From contig NC_088169.1 of NCBI RefSeq assembly GCF_028769735.1, positions 47,033,229 to 47,097,228 on the forward strand: a stretch of 64,000 bases of DNA, given 5' to 3'. The notes below the pieces were generated by a model. The model ran no database searches and had not been told where the DNA came from. It worked only from the letters and a program-made list of their open reading frames with translations. Positions within the stretch are counted from its first letter, which is position 1. Each line of letters begins with the position of its first letter. Both the position numbers and the translations under genes were made by a program. This document shows, in pieces, positions 37,090 to 48,644 of the stretch. The DNA is from Zonotrichia leucophrys gambelii (lineage: Eukaryota; Chordata; Aves; Passeriformes; Passerellidae).

Positions 37090-37461
37090 AGCATTGCTGG
37101 GACAGAAGACCTGAACTGACCAAAGGTTTATTTCACGCCCTTCAAAGTCATGTTCAGTACAGAAAGCAGGGGAGTTGACCTGAGGGCTGGGGATAGGATT
37201 TGGTATCTGTTAGTGGGTAGTGAACAATTGTATTGTCCATCAGTTGGTTTGATTTTTCACTTTATTTTCATTATTTTATTTACTGATATAATTTTATTTT
37301 TTTTTACTTTATTTCAGTTATTTAACTGTTTTTGTCTGAACCTAAAAGTTTTTAATTTGATTCTCTGCCCTGTTTCACCAGAAGGGGATGGGAGGGGTAG
37401 GGAGGAGTGTGAGTATGTGGGTCCACGTTGCTCAGTTGCCAGTTGGGCTTAATGCATGGCA
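37090..37461 (+). mobile_element. LTR fragment, 3' part, ERVL-like family
   Basis: 'cattgctgggacagaagacct', 'gaactgaccaaaggtttatt' and 'cagtacagaaagcaggggag' match part of the bird LTR family also seen at 21.5 kb. The 3' end ('gtgagtatgtgggtccacg', 'cagttgccagttgggcttaa', then 'tgcatggca') aligns with the end of the 21.5-kb LTR. A stretch rich in TTTTATT lies in the middle. The 5' part is missing and there is no coding potential. Confidence 0.75.
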
Positions 37462-37497
37462 ATCCCAAAAGTACAGAAGCAATTTATTATACTTATC

Positions 37498-37518
37498 TTT
37501 TTTTTTTTTTTTTTTTTT
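37498..37518. repeat. T21 homopolymer
   Basis: An uninterrupted run of 21 T, about 37 bp downstream of the LTR fragment. Confidence 0.95.
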
Positions 37519-37519
37519 G

Positions 37520-39815
37520 CTACCTAAGAGATAATTATCTCAGTAAAGAGTCAGCTGGGTTTCATCTGAGAGACACTCAGAAAAAAACCCCACAGTTCCA
37601 TGTGTCATCATAATGCAGATGTCTAATATAACTACAAGATTTATTTCTTTCGGTGTTTCTGTTTTGGCTTGGTTAGTCTGTTTATTTGTTACTAATGATA
37701 AATAAGTCAATAAATTAGTCAACTCATTAATTTTTTCTAACTCTAAATTTTTCCTTATTATCTATAAATTTATCTTTAAAATTCAGGTCTTGAACTTGGT
37801 CCTAGTCCAGATCTTTTGGCACTTTTATCTTGGATCTGAATTGGACCTGCTAGGAAGCTTCAGCCACCATTATGAAACTGTTTCATGTAGGCTTATCCCA
37901 AAGTTTCAGCTAGCAAAGAGAAGACAGGACAGAGTGATAGTATTAGGGATTTTCGATCCAAGTGGGTAGACTGAACAGGGACTGGTGCAAACCAGGGGAA
38001 TACTGCAGTAATTGATCAGGGAGCCACTCACAAATCATTGAATAGCTAGACAAGACATGGACTAAAATGCCAGCTCAGTTCTTGACAGATCTGGATTAGA
38101 CAGGGGTAGCTATCATAGGGAAATGTAACACTGTTAATGTTAACAGGTAAAGCTGTTAATGGCTCTCCTATATATAACCCCATCAGATGGCTGGAAGAAC
38201 TATGGATGTGACCTAGAAAAAATATTATCTGAGCCCCCTAAGTTTTCTATTCATATTACACTTTCTCAGGCATCATAAAATGAGCCTTAATAGCCTTAAA
38301 CCACCTCAGTGTGGGTAAAAAAACTAGTTTGCCATGACTTTTGACACAGGCTATGTATTCAACCTTTGACAAATAACTTTGTTTTTCAAGTTGTTCTTCA
38401 AACTTTTGTGAAAGGTCTGATCACTATTTCCTGCTATTTCCTTTGGCTTCGTGACTAATATCAGGCAATCAATGACATACAGGTTCTCATGGAAATTCAA
38501 GATATCCCAAGAGAGTGCTTAATCAGCTTTGCCTCAGGTGGAATGCTTAAAAGTAGTCTCTCTAAATAATCTTCCATCAAGGCAGTTTTCCTGGAGCAGG
38601 ACTCTGTATTTCAGTGTCAGGAGGACACTTGCTGATAAACAGTGAACAGTAGTATAAAGATCTTCTCCTTGGGCATATATTTCTATATCTAATTCATCTA
38701 CTCTTACGGTTTTTAATAAATTAAAATTCATCTTCCTAGGAGAAGTGTCCAAATACATTCACATGATTAAGGACCACATGAAAAACAATAATTACTAAAA
38801 TAAAAAATTTCACAGTGTTCAGAATGTCTATGTATCACACTGAAGTGATGGAAAATCCAGAAAAAGATACACTTAAGACTAATATGTCTCAATTTTCATT
38901 AACTTTGGAATATATTTTTATTGTTATTGCTAATATTGCTTTAGATGAATATGTGAATGCACTTCTTTGTGTAAATCACTGGTAATTTACCAGATAGCTT
39001 CCTTTTCACTTCAGTCCGTTCCCATCTGCTGCTGAGAATAATTTCTGCTGTCCACTTCTTTTGTAGGACTCAGTTATTTTGTGCTGATAATCTCTTCTTG
39101 AAATGTGGTTGTCTGATCTGTCAAACAACATCTTTCAGTTTAAAACCAATCACAAAATATTGGTAAATAGTTAGACAAGCGATTATTGATCATACATATG
39201 TAAGAAGTTAAAATTCAGCCTATCCTAAATTTGGAGAGTGAGTAAAAATATGCCAATTACTTTGAATACACAACATGTAACTGTTCCTATAATATACAAG
39301 CTTCTTCTTATAAATTCTTCCTCAGAAGCAGGAGGAAGGATGAGAGAAAAGGAAGACACATGTAGAATTGGGTGAAGGAAGGGTTTCAGTTACTATGGTG
39401 ATAATGAGCATATCCTGACAAAATGTCACTGAAGGAGGTGCTGCCGAATGGCTGGGTATTGTGCAATTCAGCAAGCATAAATGCCTTTGCATTTTTGCAA
39501 AAAAATTTTAAAACTTGCACAACAGAAAACATAGTTAAAAAGGGCAGCAGGCAGATCAAAGGTAGTGAAGAAATTTTGAGAGCTTTTTTTTCTTATTTTA
39601 AGGCTTAGCTGAGCCCCATTCACTAACATCTGAGTACTCATGATGTCAAAAAGCTGTGACAGCACCATCATTTTGTCTGACCTCTCTTGCTTTTGCTCCC
39701 TCACCTGAATTCTGGGCATTTTTCTGTTTAAACACAGCAAGAACAAACTTAGAAAAGAGAAAGAAATGTGTATGTCTTCATATATAACAGATTGGAATGA
39801 AGAATAGAGGACAGA
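37520..39815. other. AT-rich unique sequence, no gene seen
   Basis: No recognised repeat or coding signal. Confidence 0.5.
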
Positions 39816-39817
39816 GA

Positions 39818-40036
39818 AATAGAATCATAGAATCATAAAATCACAGAATAGTTTGGGTTGGATGGGATATTTAATGGTCCTCTGGTCTAATCCCCCTGCA
39901 ATGAGCAGGACATCTTCAACTAGATCAAGTTGCTCAGATTGCTGTCCAATCTGATCATGATTGTTTCTAGTGGTGGGGTATTTACTACTTCTCCGAGCAA
40001 GCTGTTTTTATTATAATAATGAGAAAATATTTTAAT
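39818..40036 (-). mobile_element. CR1 LINE 3' tail
   Basis: It starts with the reverse-complemented CR1 microsatellite-like tail ('agaatcatagaatcataaaat', 'cacagaatagtttgggttgga'). It continues with 'tctaatccccctgcaatgagc' and 'gtggggtatttactacttct'. It fades near 40036. It is short, 5'-truncated and non-coding. Confidence 0.9.
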
Positions 40037-40299
40037 CAGAATTATTTATTGCACAGTATGAGTGCTATAAAAGCGATTATAATATAGTGCACTATGATGA
40101 AATATTGAAACCATTATACTAAAGCAATTGTATCAAGTCTGGCAAAGCCATTTACTAAGTAGATGTTGATGTTATTCACCCATACCAAAGCTCTTGGGCA
40201 AATCTCTTCTGCTTCATCTTGGGGAATAATCTTGCAGGTTTATTATTCCTCCCACTCAGGGGAGGAATCTCTGCACATGCAATACAAGGGATATATGGG

Positions 40300-40530
40300 A
40301 GGGTAAAGCACATGAAGTTCCACCTCAGCATGAGGGAGAGATACTTTACACTGGATGTGGCACAGCACTGAATGTAGCAAAGGAAGAGACTGTCCAGGGA
40401 GGTCGTGCAATTCCCATCTCTGGAGACACTCAAAACCCACCTGGACACATTCCTGTACAACCTGCTCTAGGAGATGCTGCCTTCACAAGGGGTTGGACTA
40501 AATGATCTTCAGAAGTACCTTCCATAAAGA
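40300..40530 (+). mobile_element. CR1 LINE 3' fragment
   Basis: 'gaagttccacctcagcatga', 'ccagggaggtcgtgcaattcc', 'acactcaaaacccacctgga', 'acctgctctaggagatgctg' and 'ggttggactaaatgatcttc' are the ORF2 end and 3' region of CR1. The last few tail units are missing. Confidence 0.88.
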
Positions 40531-40534
40531 TGAG

Positions 40535-43500
40535 AAAGTTGAATGCTATCTGATGCCAGCAGATCTGGTGCCATGAAGACAGCCCTAGCATTGAAAAAGC
40601 CCTAATTGTGGTGGTAACACCAGCCATGGAGTTATATATTAATAGACCAGGTCTATCCAAGAATATCCAAAACTAAAAGGTCCACAAAAATCATGCTGTA
40701 AAGAAAGTAAGAACAGTACTAAGTTGTAGAATTTTAAGACATAGAGTGAAAATGAGACAATAAAATGTACCAAGTAGAACCCAGAAGTGATTAGGCAAGA
40801 AATGTTGAATAAGGAAAATTATGTTTATAATAATAAAGAAAAGGTTTAAGCAACAGAAGCCTGACAAAGAGGATAAAAAGATTAACTTTGGAAGATGCTG
40901 AAGAGATTTAGAAAATAGTGTGTTGATCCAAAGGGCAGAGAAAACAGATTAAGTTAGTTTTCTTGCTTATTTCTTGGTAGGGAGAGAAGAAAGATGGTAA
41001 AAGGTCAAAGAGGCATGGGGTGCAAAGCAGATAAAAATGGGGACCACCAAAAGGCAGCAATGCTGTTAGCAGGTTTCATGGAAAGGCTGAGATATTGTAA
41101 AGAGACAAGTGGCAGTAATTTGTACCAGTGTAGATACTGGTGAAGGAAAAGTTGAAAGAAAATAAAAGTTGTAAGTCTGTCAAGGAAACCACAGCTACTG
41201 ACAGTGGTGAATAGGTAACTGAGCAGAGAGATTTGAAGCAGAAGCTGGAAAGCTATTTTTTGAACTTTTCAGTGTACAAGTTGTTTTTTCCTTGTATAAA
41301 TAAAATATTTCTTGCTCTCTAGGTTTTTCTGGAAGTAGTTAATCTATCTGGCATTGTAAGGTAATGTTCACCATTTAGGCAAAAGAAGGTATTTAATTTT
41401 AAGTGTCTGGGTTATTAGTATATTCATTAGGAACACACTTAGGTTAGGAGCTTTTTGGTTATTTATCTATTTACCCCAAATTCAGCAAATGAATTATGTT
41501 ATGTATTTTAAATATTATTAAAGTAGAAATGTTTTAATGTATACCCATAAATAATTACTTTATTTAAGCAAAAGTAATTACAATCTATGAGTTAGATTAA
41601 TCAATTCCTTCTATTCAAGTTTAGAGGCACTCCTATCATTTTAATAGAACAGTCTCCCCCCTTTAATTGGCTTATGAATCATAATTAGTACTATGAACAG
41701 CTCATACATGCTACTTCCTAGTCCTTGTCCAGTGCATATCATAGAAGTATACTAGTCTCTAATATGAAATACTTATTAAACAGCTCAATATTACTTCAAT
41801 TCTTGTGCAGATCTAGTTTTCTCAATGTGCTAAATATTCCAAATCTTATTTCTTTTTAGACAGAACTGGGGGGCAAAAGGGAAATAAAACAATGCAAAAC
41901 TAGCCTAAATAAGGAATAGAAAACTTGAAAGTAAACAAGTTCTTAAAATATTATTTTACTGCTGTGGATGTAAAAAGGAATATTTATTTATACCGAAATT
42001 GAAATTAAATGAAATAAAATAATTCTTCCATTTGAATATAAAACAATCTACCTGCTCATAGTTGTCCTGCAATTACAATACACTTGAGGGGCCATACATT
42101 TGCTTTCATATGCTTGACAAGTAACTCAAGTGATAATTATATTATTGTCAGATTTTTGTTACATATATTTTTTAAATTCTGTGATCAGCGAGACCTTATT
42201 CTTACTTTGGAGGTCTCATTCTTTAAACAAGGAAAGTGAACATAGCCTTCAAAATACATTAGCAGTCAATGTTCTTCTTTAATGCTTAGATATCAAAATA
42301 AAATCAAAAATTAAAAATAAGAAAATAGGCAATCTGTTTTAAGTTTAAAAATAAACTTGCACTTACCAAAATGAAGCAATGAGGACCTGGTGAAACAGAT
42401 ACTGAAGCTTTCATTAGCTTGAAAGATTTGTATTTTAAAATAAATCCTTTATCTCATTACTTCTTAAAAAGTAGATCATCTTAATAAAAGTTCATCTTTT
42501 GCCAGTTTTTCTGGCATCTGGGGCTCAACTCAGTTGCCTGCAGGTAAGGACAAACACCAGCTATCACGGGCAGGTGAATGAAGTCTAAAGAACACAATAT
42601 TTCTAATGTAGCATATGTAGATATTAACCAGACAGTACTAGACTGGGGATAATTTTTTGCACCTTATTATACCGTCAGTTGGAACATCATTCATGCTACA
42701 TATGGTCTAAAATGCTGAAAAATGTTCCAAAAATATTTGTACCCTTCTCATTCCTTCTATAAGGAAATACAGGTAATGATGTTTCAGTTTAAGAAAAAAT
42801 AACAGTGCAGAGAGTAGAGGGACTCAGACCAAAAAACATTTCAATCACATGTATATGGGAAATTTGATGAATTTCATTACTTTTTTATTCTTTGGGAAGG
42901 ACAACATAGTTCAAGAAAGAAAACTTATTGTATGTGTTCTTAGCACAAGTTCCTTATCCTATTGGGAATGTTGTGCAGCTCAGGATAAGTCTTGCTTTTG
43001 CTGCTAATATACCTGATACAGCAAAACTTGCTTGGATCTGCATCTGGCAAGGTCCATGATCAATAAAGGGCTTCTATAGATAAATCAGCAGGAAAAGGAA
43101 GACCTAGAAAATGTGAGTCTGTTGCTAAGTGGTGCAGAGTGCATGGCAACAAAGGACATGGAAAAAGCTGAGATATTCAAAATCTTCCTTAGCATGGTCT
43201 TTATTGTTAAGATTGGCTTTCAATGATCCATGGTTCCTAAAACCTGCAGAAAAGTCTGATCGTGGAGTTTTGCCATTCCAAAAATTGGAACAACACAGAT
43301 CCAGGGGATTTGGTAGCAGGTACCCACAAGCACTGAAGGAGCTGACATCACTATGAGGACGCTAGAGATTATCCATGAAAAGTAATGGCAACATGGTGAC
43401 TTAATGAGCTCTTTTCAGAGGACTAGAAAAAAAACATACACACCTCCTGTCTTCCTGAGGGTCAAGTAGGAAGATCCAGGGAATCAGCCACATTCCAGAA

Positions 43501-46500
43501 AATTATTATCATCACCATGATCTAGCCTTTGAAACAAAGAGAGGAGGGGTACAGTTTAGTACAACCTAAACATTCATGTGTTAAGGAATGGCCTTCATCT
43601 CCAAGATGCAGAGCCCTTAATGTTGAAGGCTGAACATAATTGTTTATATATGAATCACATACCTAATTTTTCTTTATATTCAATGGTGATATAGCAAACA
43701 TAGCCGATGAAGAATTAATATCAGTACCTATGTCGTTCTTATATCAACAAAAAAAATTTTAGGGATATAAATTTTGCAACTAGATCTGACACAACATATG
43801 ATAAGAGAAAAAATATTTCTAGACTTGTGGCTATTTACAAAGATTATTCTTTGTAATGACATTATTTGTTAAGTGCTATTTTCTATCTCTGAAATTAGTG
43901 CAAAAATACTGTTTCCACTATTACATAGTTGAAAAATATAAATCTCTGAAAGGTCCATAATAAATTTGTCATATATTAATAATAATTTAGGGGTTTTTTA
44001 CATTATATCTTCTTTGTCCTTTTCTTTTCTTATATTAACCATTACTCTACTAGTAACTCTGGTTATGAATAAACATGTTGTCTGGAAAACAAGCATATTC
44101 AAATAATTAAGAGCTCCAAATCCTGCCACAAATATTTGACTGAATTGTAACTGTTGAAATGAATATGTATTTGGGGAAAAAATACTAAAAGAAGCAGATA
44201 GGATCAAATTGAAATTGACTAACTTTTTCTTTAAATTTATTAGAAAAACTATGTGCATTTAAAATATCTGAGTGGTCCAAACATTTATCTCTTTTAATCA
44301 TACTTAAAGTAATTAGAAACTCAAAATCAGCTCTTATCTATTAACAGTATCCAGAGTTCTTCTATCGTTTCTAGTGCAGCTGTTAAGTGCACGTACAGAG
44401 CATGAAAAATTTACTAAGAGTATAATGACTATCTATTATTTAGAGGACTAATTTACAAAATATCAATGATCATTCAGCTGTGTTTTTGCACTTAGAGTCC
44501 CTATAGATTTCAATTATATACCTTGAAATTTGCTTTCCAGTGTAACAACTACAGTACAATACCTAAAGGATTGAGGGATTGTCTTTTGAATATTAGAATA
44601 GGTCAAGCAGTGAGTCACCAATAGATAAATATTAAAAGATAGTAAGAAGAAAAATAAAAGGAAGTTCAAGTAGTTTATAAAAAACGTTTTCCTCATTTCA
44701 CCATTATAAAATAAGTGAAAATTTACCAAAAAGCATTACAATGGCAGTTTAAAAATATTTATATGATGACTGCATCTGCTTTTATAGGGAAGATTAAAAA
44801 TATGAAGCATTAGTGCTACCAAGTCCGATTGTATTTGTAGAAAGTTTGAGTTTGTTTTTTTTTCAGAAGAGAAAAAACTTTCTCAGTGAAGATACAACAA
44901 AATTAGTGCTAGGGGAAATAATTATAAACTTTCTCTGTTTTTTAAATCTCTAATGTGAAATAAAGCAATTTTCAAATTTCAGTTGAATCTGTCAAACTAC
45001 TTCAGATACAGGGGAAAAAAAAGGTATATTAATATACCTAATATTATTTTTTCTTTAAGAAATATTTTCAAAACATTTAGGTCAGATATTTCATTAGAGC
45101 AAAACAAGGGCTGTGGTATGCTCAAGGAAAGTAAGAGCTAAGGAAGAATGTAGAAGTATTTGATGTCATTTCTGTTTAGTTCAAAACTTCATGATCAGAG
45201 AGAGTCTCAGGGGTGTAGGGAATCATCTGGTTTCAGGTTCATTTTCCATTCCATCTAACTGAAATCACTCTTCTTACTGAGCCTTGCATATGGCACCAGA
45301 TAGTAGAATATTGGGAAGTGCAAGGCTTTCAATCATATTTTGAAAGCTCCTCTTCTTTTGTAACACTAGTCATTTACTGATTAAAGTAAGGGCCAGAATC
45401 AAATGATAAGGCTCCTCTCAGACCTCTTCAGTGTGTGTCTCTACAGGTGAGCTAGTCTTTCTGTGCTCCTTCTCTGCTCAGTGAAGAGAAATCAGCACTT
45501 CTAGGGCACGATTCATTTCATCCTAAAGTAGGTGTCAGAAATAGGTCAGGTGGATTTCTCCCTAAATAGTGCCTCTTTTTCTCTATTGACTATAAAGAGA
45601 ACCCAGGGTGACTAGCTCAGCTATATGGTAGACAACTAACACAAGATAAAATTCTTGCTACCTGGGATGTGTCAGCAAGTAATGCTACACAAGTTCAGAT
45701 ATTTAGTAATGGATGACCTAGTTTAGGGATACAATTAGGGAGTACGACTGTTTTTCTGCATTGCTACTATCCTGTTCTTCCTTTTCAGGAAGAAAGAGAA
45801 CTAGTTCCTGTCAAGAGTCAAGCAATCTTCTATTAGTCTTGAATTATTCAATATCTTAGATGAGTATCTCTTCATGGAAAATATATGCAGAACTGCTTTT
45901 CATATTACTTTCATTATTCTGTCATGATCTGTAACACAGTGAGAAAGAGAATTAAATGCTAATCAGAAGATATATGTCTGATAATGTGAAAGGTTTGTAT
46001 CTTAAAATTCATGAAAAAGTATATTAAATATTAAAAGATTGGTATTGCTAAATTATAGCAGCATTCTTAGAAATAAAATTATTTCAATTAACATTCTGAA
46101 AATACTTATAAAATTACTTCTATATGAAACTTTGATAATAAATTTTCATCCAATATATGAAGAACAACTTCAAATTAGATCTATACCAGACATTTCACTC
46201 TCCATGAATGTGGAATCAATCTGCACATGAGGTAAGTCTAACACTTGGGATTTTCTGAATATACACAAATATATATATTCATGTCTGCCAATTGTAGAAT
46301 TAGTCCAACGTACACTGAATCAGACCTTCTATGCATATATACTTGAGCTATGCATGTGCAGCAGGATCATTGGGAAGATGTGTACTAGGATTTTTGGTCA
46401 AGGAAATATCATTTGTCCTTGCTGAAAAGATTTAATCCAGATTGTGTGGAATAAACATGTTGTAAATCATCCAGCATTGGTTTGTCTGACTTAATTTCAG

Positions 46501-47830
46501 TCCAGCTGAATAAAACCACTGACTCCTATCTTGAATTTATGATTTTATGAGCTAAAGTTCAAGCTAAAGTAAAAATATAGCTAGATTAAAATTTCAAATA
46601 TGTAAATCTCTAAGGGCAATATCAAGACAAAAAAAAAAAAAAGAAGAAAATGCTAAAATCCTGTGAGATCTGCACAAGCCTTAGGTTAAGCAAACTGAAT
46701 TATTTCTAAATCACCACAATAAAGTCACTACTTTTCCATTGTAGCTCACCATATCTCTAACAAAGAGTCAAAAACTTAGTTCCTTTTCCAATGTAGGGAA
46801 TTAAATTAGTGTTTTTGTACACCATTGCCTCAGTGTCATTCAGTATTCTGATTGTCAGCTGGTGATTCAGCCTTGTGCTTAACCACTTGAGATCGTTTTG
46901 CTTTCTTGGATCTCTGCCTATAGCATTAGGGAAAAAAACCCCAGCAAAACCTCTTTCTCTGCCTTCCTACATGATGGTCATGCTGAGCTGAGAAATCATC
47001 CAATACAGATTTACTCCCTTACCAGCTTTACAAGTGAGCTAAAGAGGAAGCAATAAAAATGTTCCATAACCTTCTATCTGCCAGTATCCCTCTTCTTTCT
47101 GCCAATAAAAGGTAGAGACAGAGAAGAAAAATAAAATTGTCCAATTTGATATTTCCCTTAAAGAGTATGGTGAGAGAAAATCTGGCTCCTGAAATTTTAG
47201 TTCCTCTGTAGCTCAGGGTTTCTTTTGGCATAAATTTTAAAGACAGATGCTTATATTTTCTGTATCTGCATTTCTTGCATAGGTTAGCCACAAGAATAAA
47301 ATAAAATATCTGTTTCCTAGATACATAACACCATTGAAATGCAATGCTTTATACAGTAGAGTCAGATTGGTAATGGGCAGATTACAAGGGGAAGAAAATA
47401 AAACATTGCTTTCCTTTTAGACTAAAAAACATGGACCCTTACAGTAAATGACCCATTAGCCTCAATGTAACTGAGTGTTCATACTTGATTGGTTTGAGAG
47501 TCTTCCCTTTTTATATTTGGATTTTTGAAATCAAATTATGATTTTCAAGGTAATGAATTGTAACTGTAGCTGCAAATTCAACAGAATGAGTGAAGAAATT
47601 ATTAAGCTTTTGATTTACACTCTGTTGCTGATGCCATCCCTTTACAGAGACTTAAACACAAATTATAACAAATCAAAAACTTATTAAGGAGGCTTTTATT
47701 GCTAAAAAATAAAACCAAGCAGACATTTAATAGAGGATTGAGCTGTTTGAAATCTAATTGCTAGGTGGCTTTTGGACTATACAATTTGGGAAGGATTTTT
47801 TCTCTTTTTTTTCCTTTTGTCAAGAAAATG
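40535..47830. other. AT-rich unique sequence, no gene seen
   Basis: More than 7 kb without a recognised transposon. It contains an 18-bp perfect palindrome at 45022-45039. The part at about 47340-47770 has several TAAT/ATTA cores. No ORF shows a recognisable motif. Confidence 0.5.
45022..45039. repeat. 18-bp perfect palindrome
   Basis: AGGTATATT is followed directly by AATATACCT, its reverse complement. One such AT-rich site per window is close to chance expectation. Confidence 0.95.
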
Positions 47831-47837
47831 CCTAATT

Positions 47838-48501
47838 GCATCATCCACTGTTGAACATGAGTCAGCAGTGCCCTGGCAGCCAGGAGGGCCAATTGTGTCC
47901 AGAGGTGTATTAGGCACAGCATCACCAGCCAGGCAAGGGAGGGGTTGTCCTGCTCTGCTCTGCACTTGTGCAGACTCTTGTTGAGTGCTGTGTGTGGTTT
48001 TAGGTGCCACGATATAAAAAAGACGCTAAGCTATTAGGGAAGAGTCCGAAGGAGGACAACAAAAATGGTGAAGAGTCTGGAGGGGAAGTCACATGAGGAG
48101 TGGCTGAGATGGCTTGGTCTGTTCAGCCTGGAGAAGAGGAGACTTTGGGGAGACCTCACTGTAGTCTGCAAACTCCTCCTGAGGGAAGAGGAGGGGCAGA
48201 CACTGACCTCATCTGTGGTCGTCAACGACAGGACCCAAGGGAATGGCCTGAAGCTGTGTCAGGGGAGGGTTAGGTTGGATATTAGATAAAGATTCTTCAC
48301 CCAGAGGGTGTTTGGACACTGGAACAGGTTCCCCAGGGAAGTGCTCCCAACACCAGCCTGGCAGAGGTCAAGAAGGGTTTGAACAATGGCCTTGGGAGCG
48401 TCGTGTGACCCTTGGGAACAGTGCTGTGCAGGGCCAGGAGCTGCACTTGATGCTTCTTATGGGTCTCTTCCAAATCAGCATATTTTGTGATTCTGTGATT
48501 A
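47838..48501 (+). mobile_element. CR1 LINE, ORF2 end and 3' tail, fairly well preserved
   Basis: The blocks are 'acatgagtcagcagtgccct', 'cagccaggagggccaattgt', 'ggtctgttcagcctggagaag', 'ggacactggaacaggttcccc', and the tail 'ttgtgattctgtgatt'. Translation gives FSLEKRRLWGDL in one frame and DRTQGNGLKL in the same reading, then breaks, so ORF2 remnants persist with a stop and frameshift. The copy is 5'-truncated. It looks younger than the CR1 at 25.2 kb. Confidence 0.93.
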
Positions 48502-48514
48502 TAAAAAAGAAGAA

Positions 48515-48640
48515 TGTTAACCTAAATGCATTATCATATAATGGATTTTCATATAATAATAAAATGGATTATCATATAACAAATATATCCTAAATTTACT
48601 ATCATAAAATAATAATATAAATAATATAATTTTACAATAA
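48515..48640. repeat. AT-rich degenerate repeat with TCATATAA units
   Basis: TCATATAA or TCATAAAA recurs several times in a TA-rich stretch just downstream of the CR1 tail. The units are irregular. Confidence 0.7.
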
Positions 48641-48644
48641 AAGG

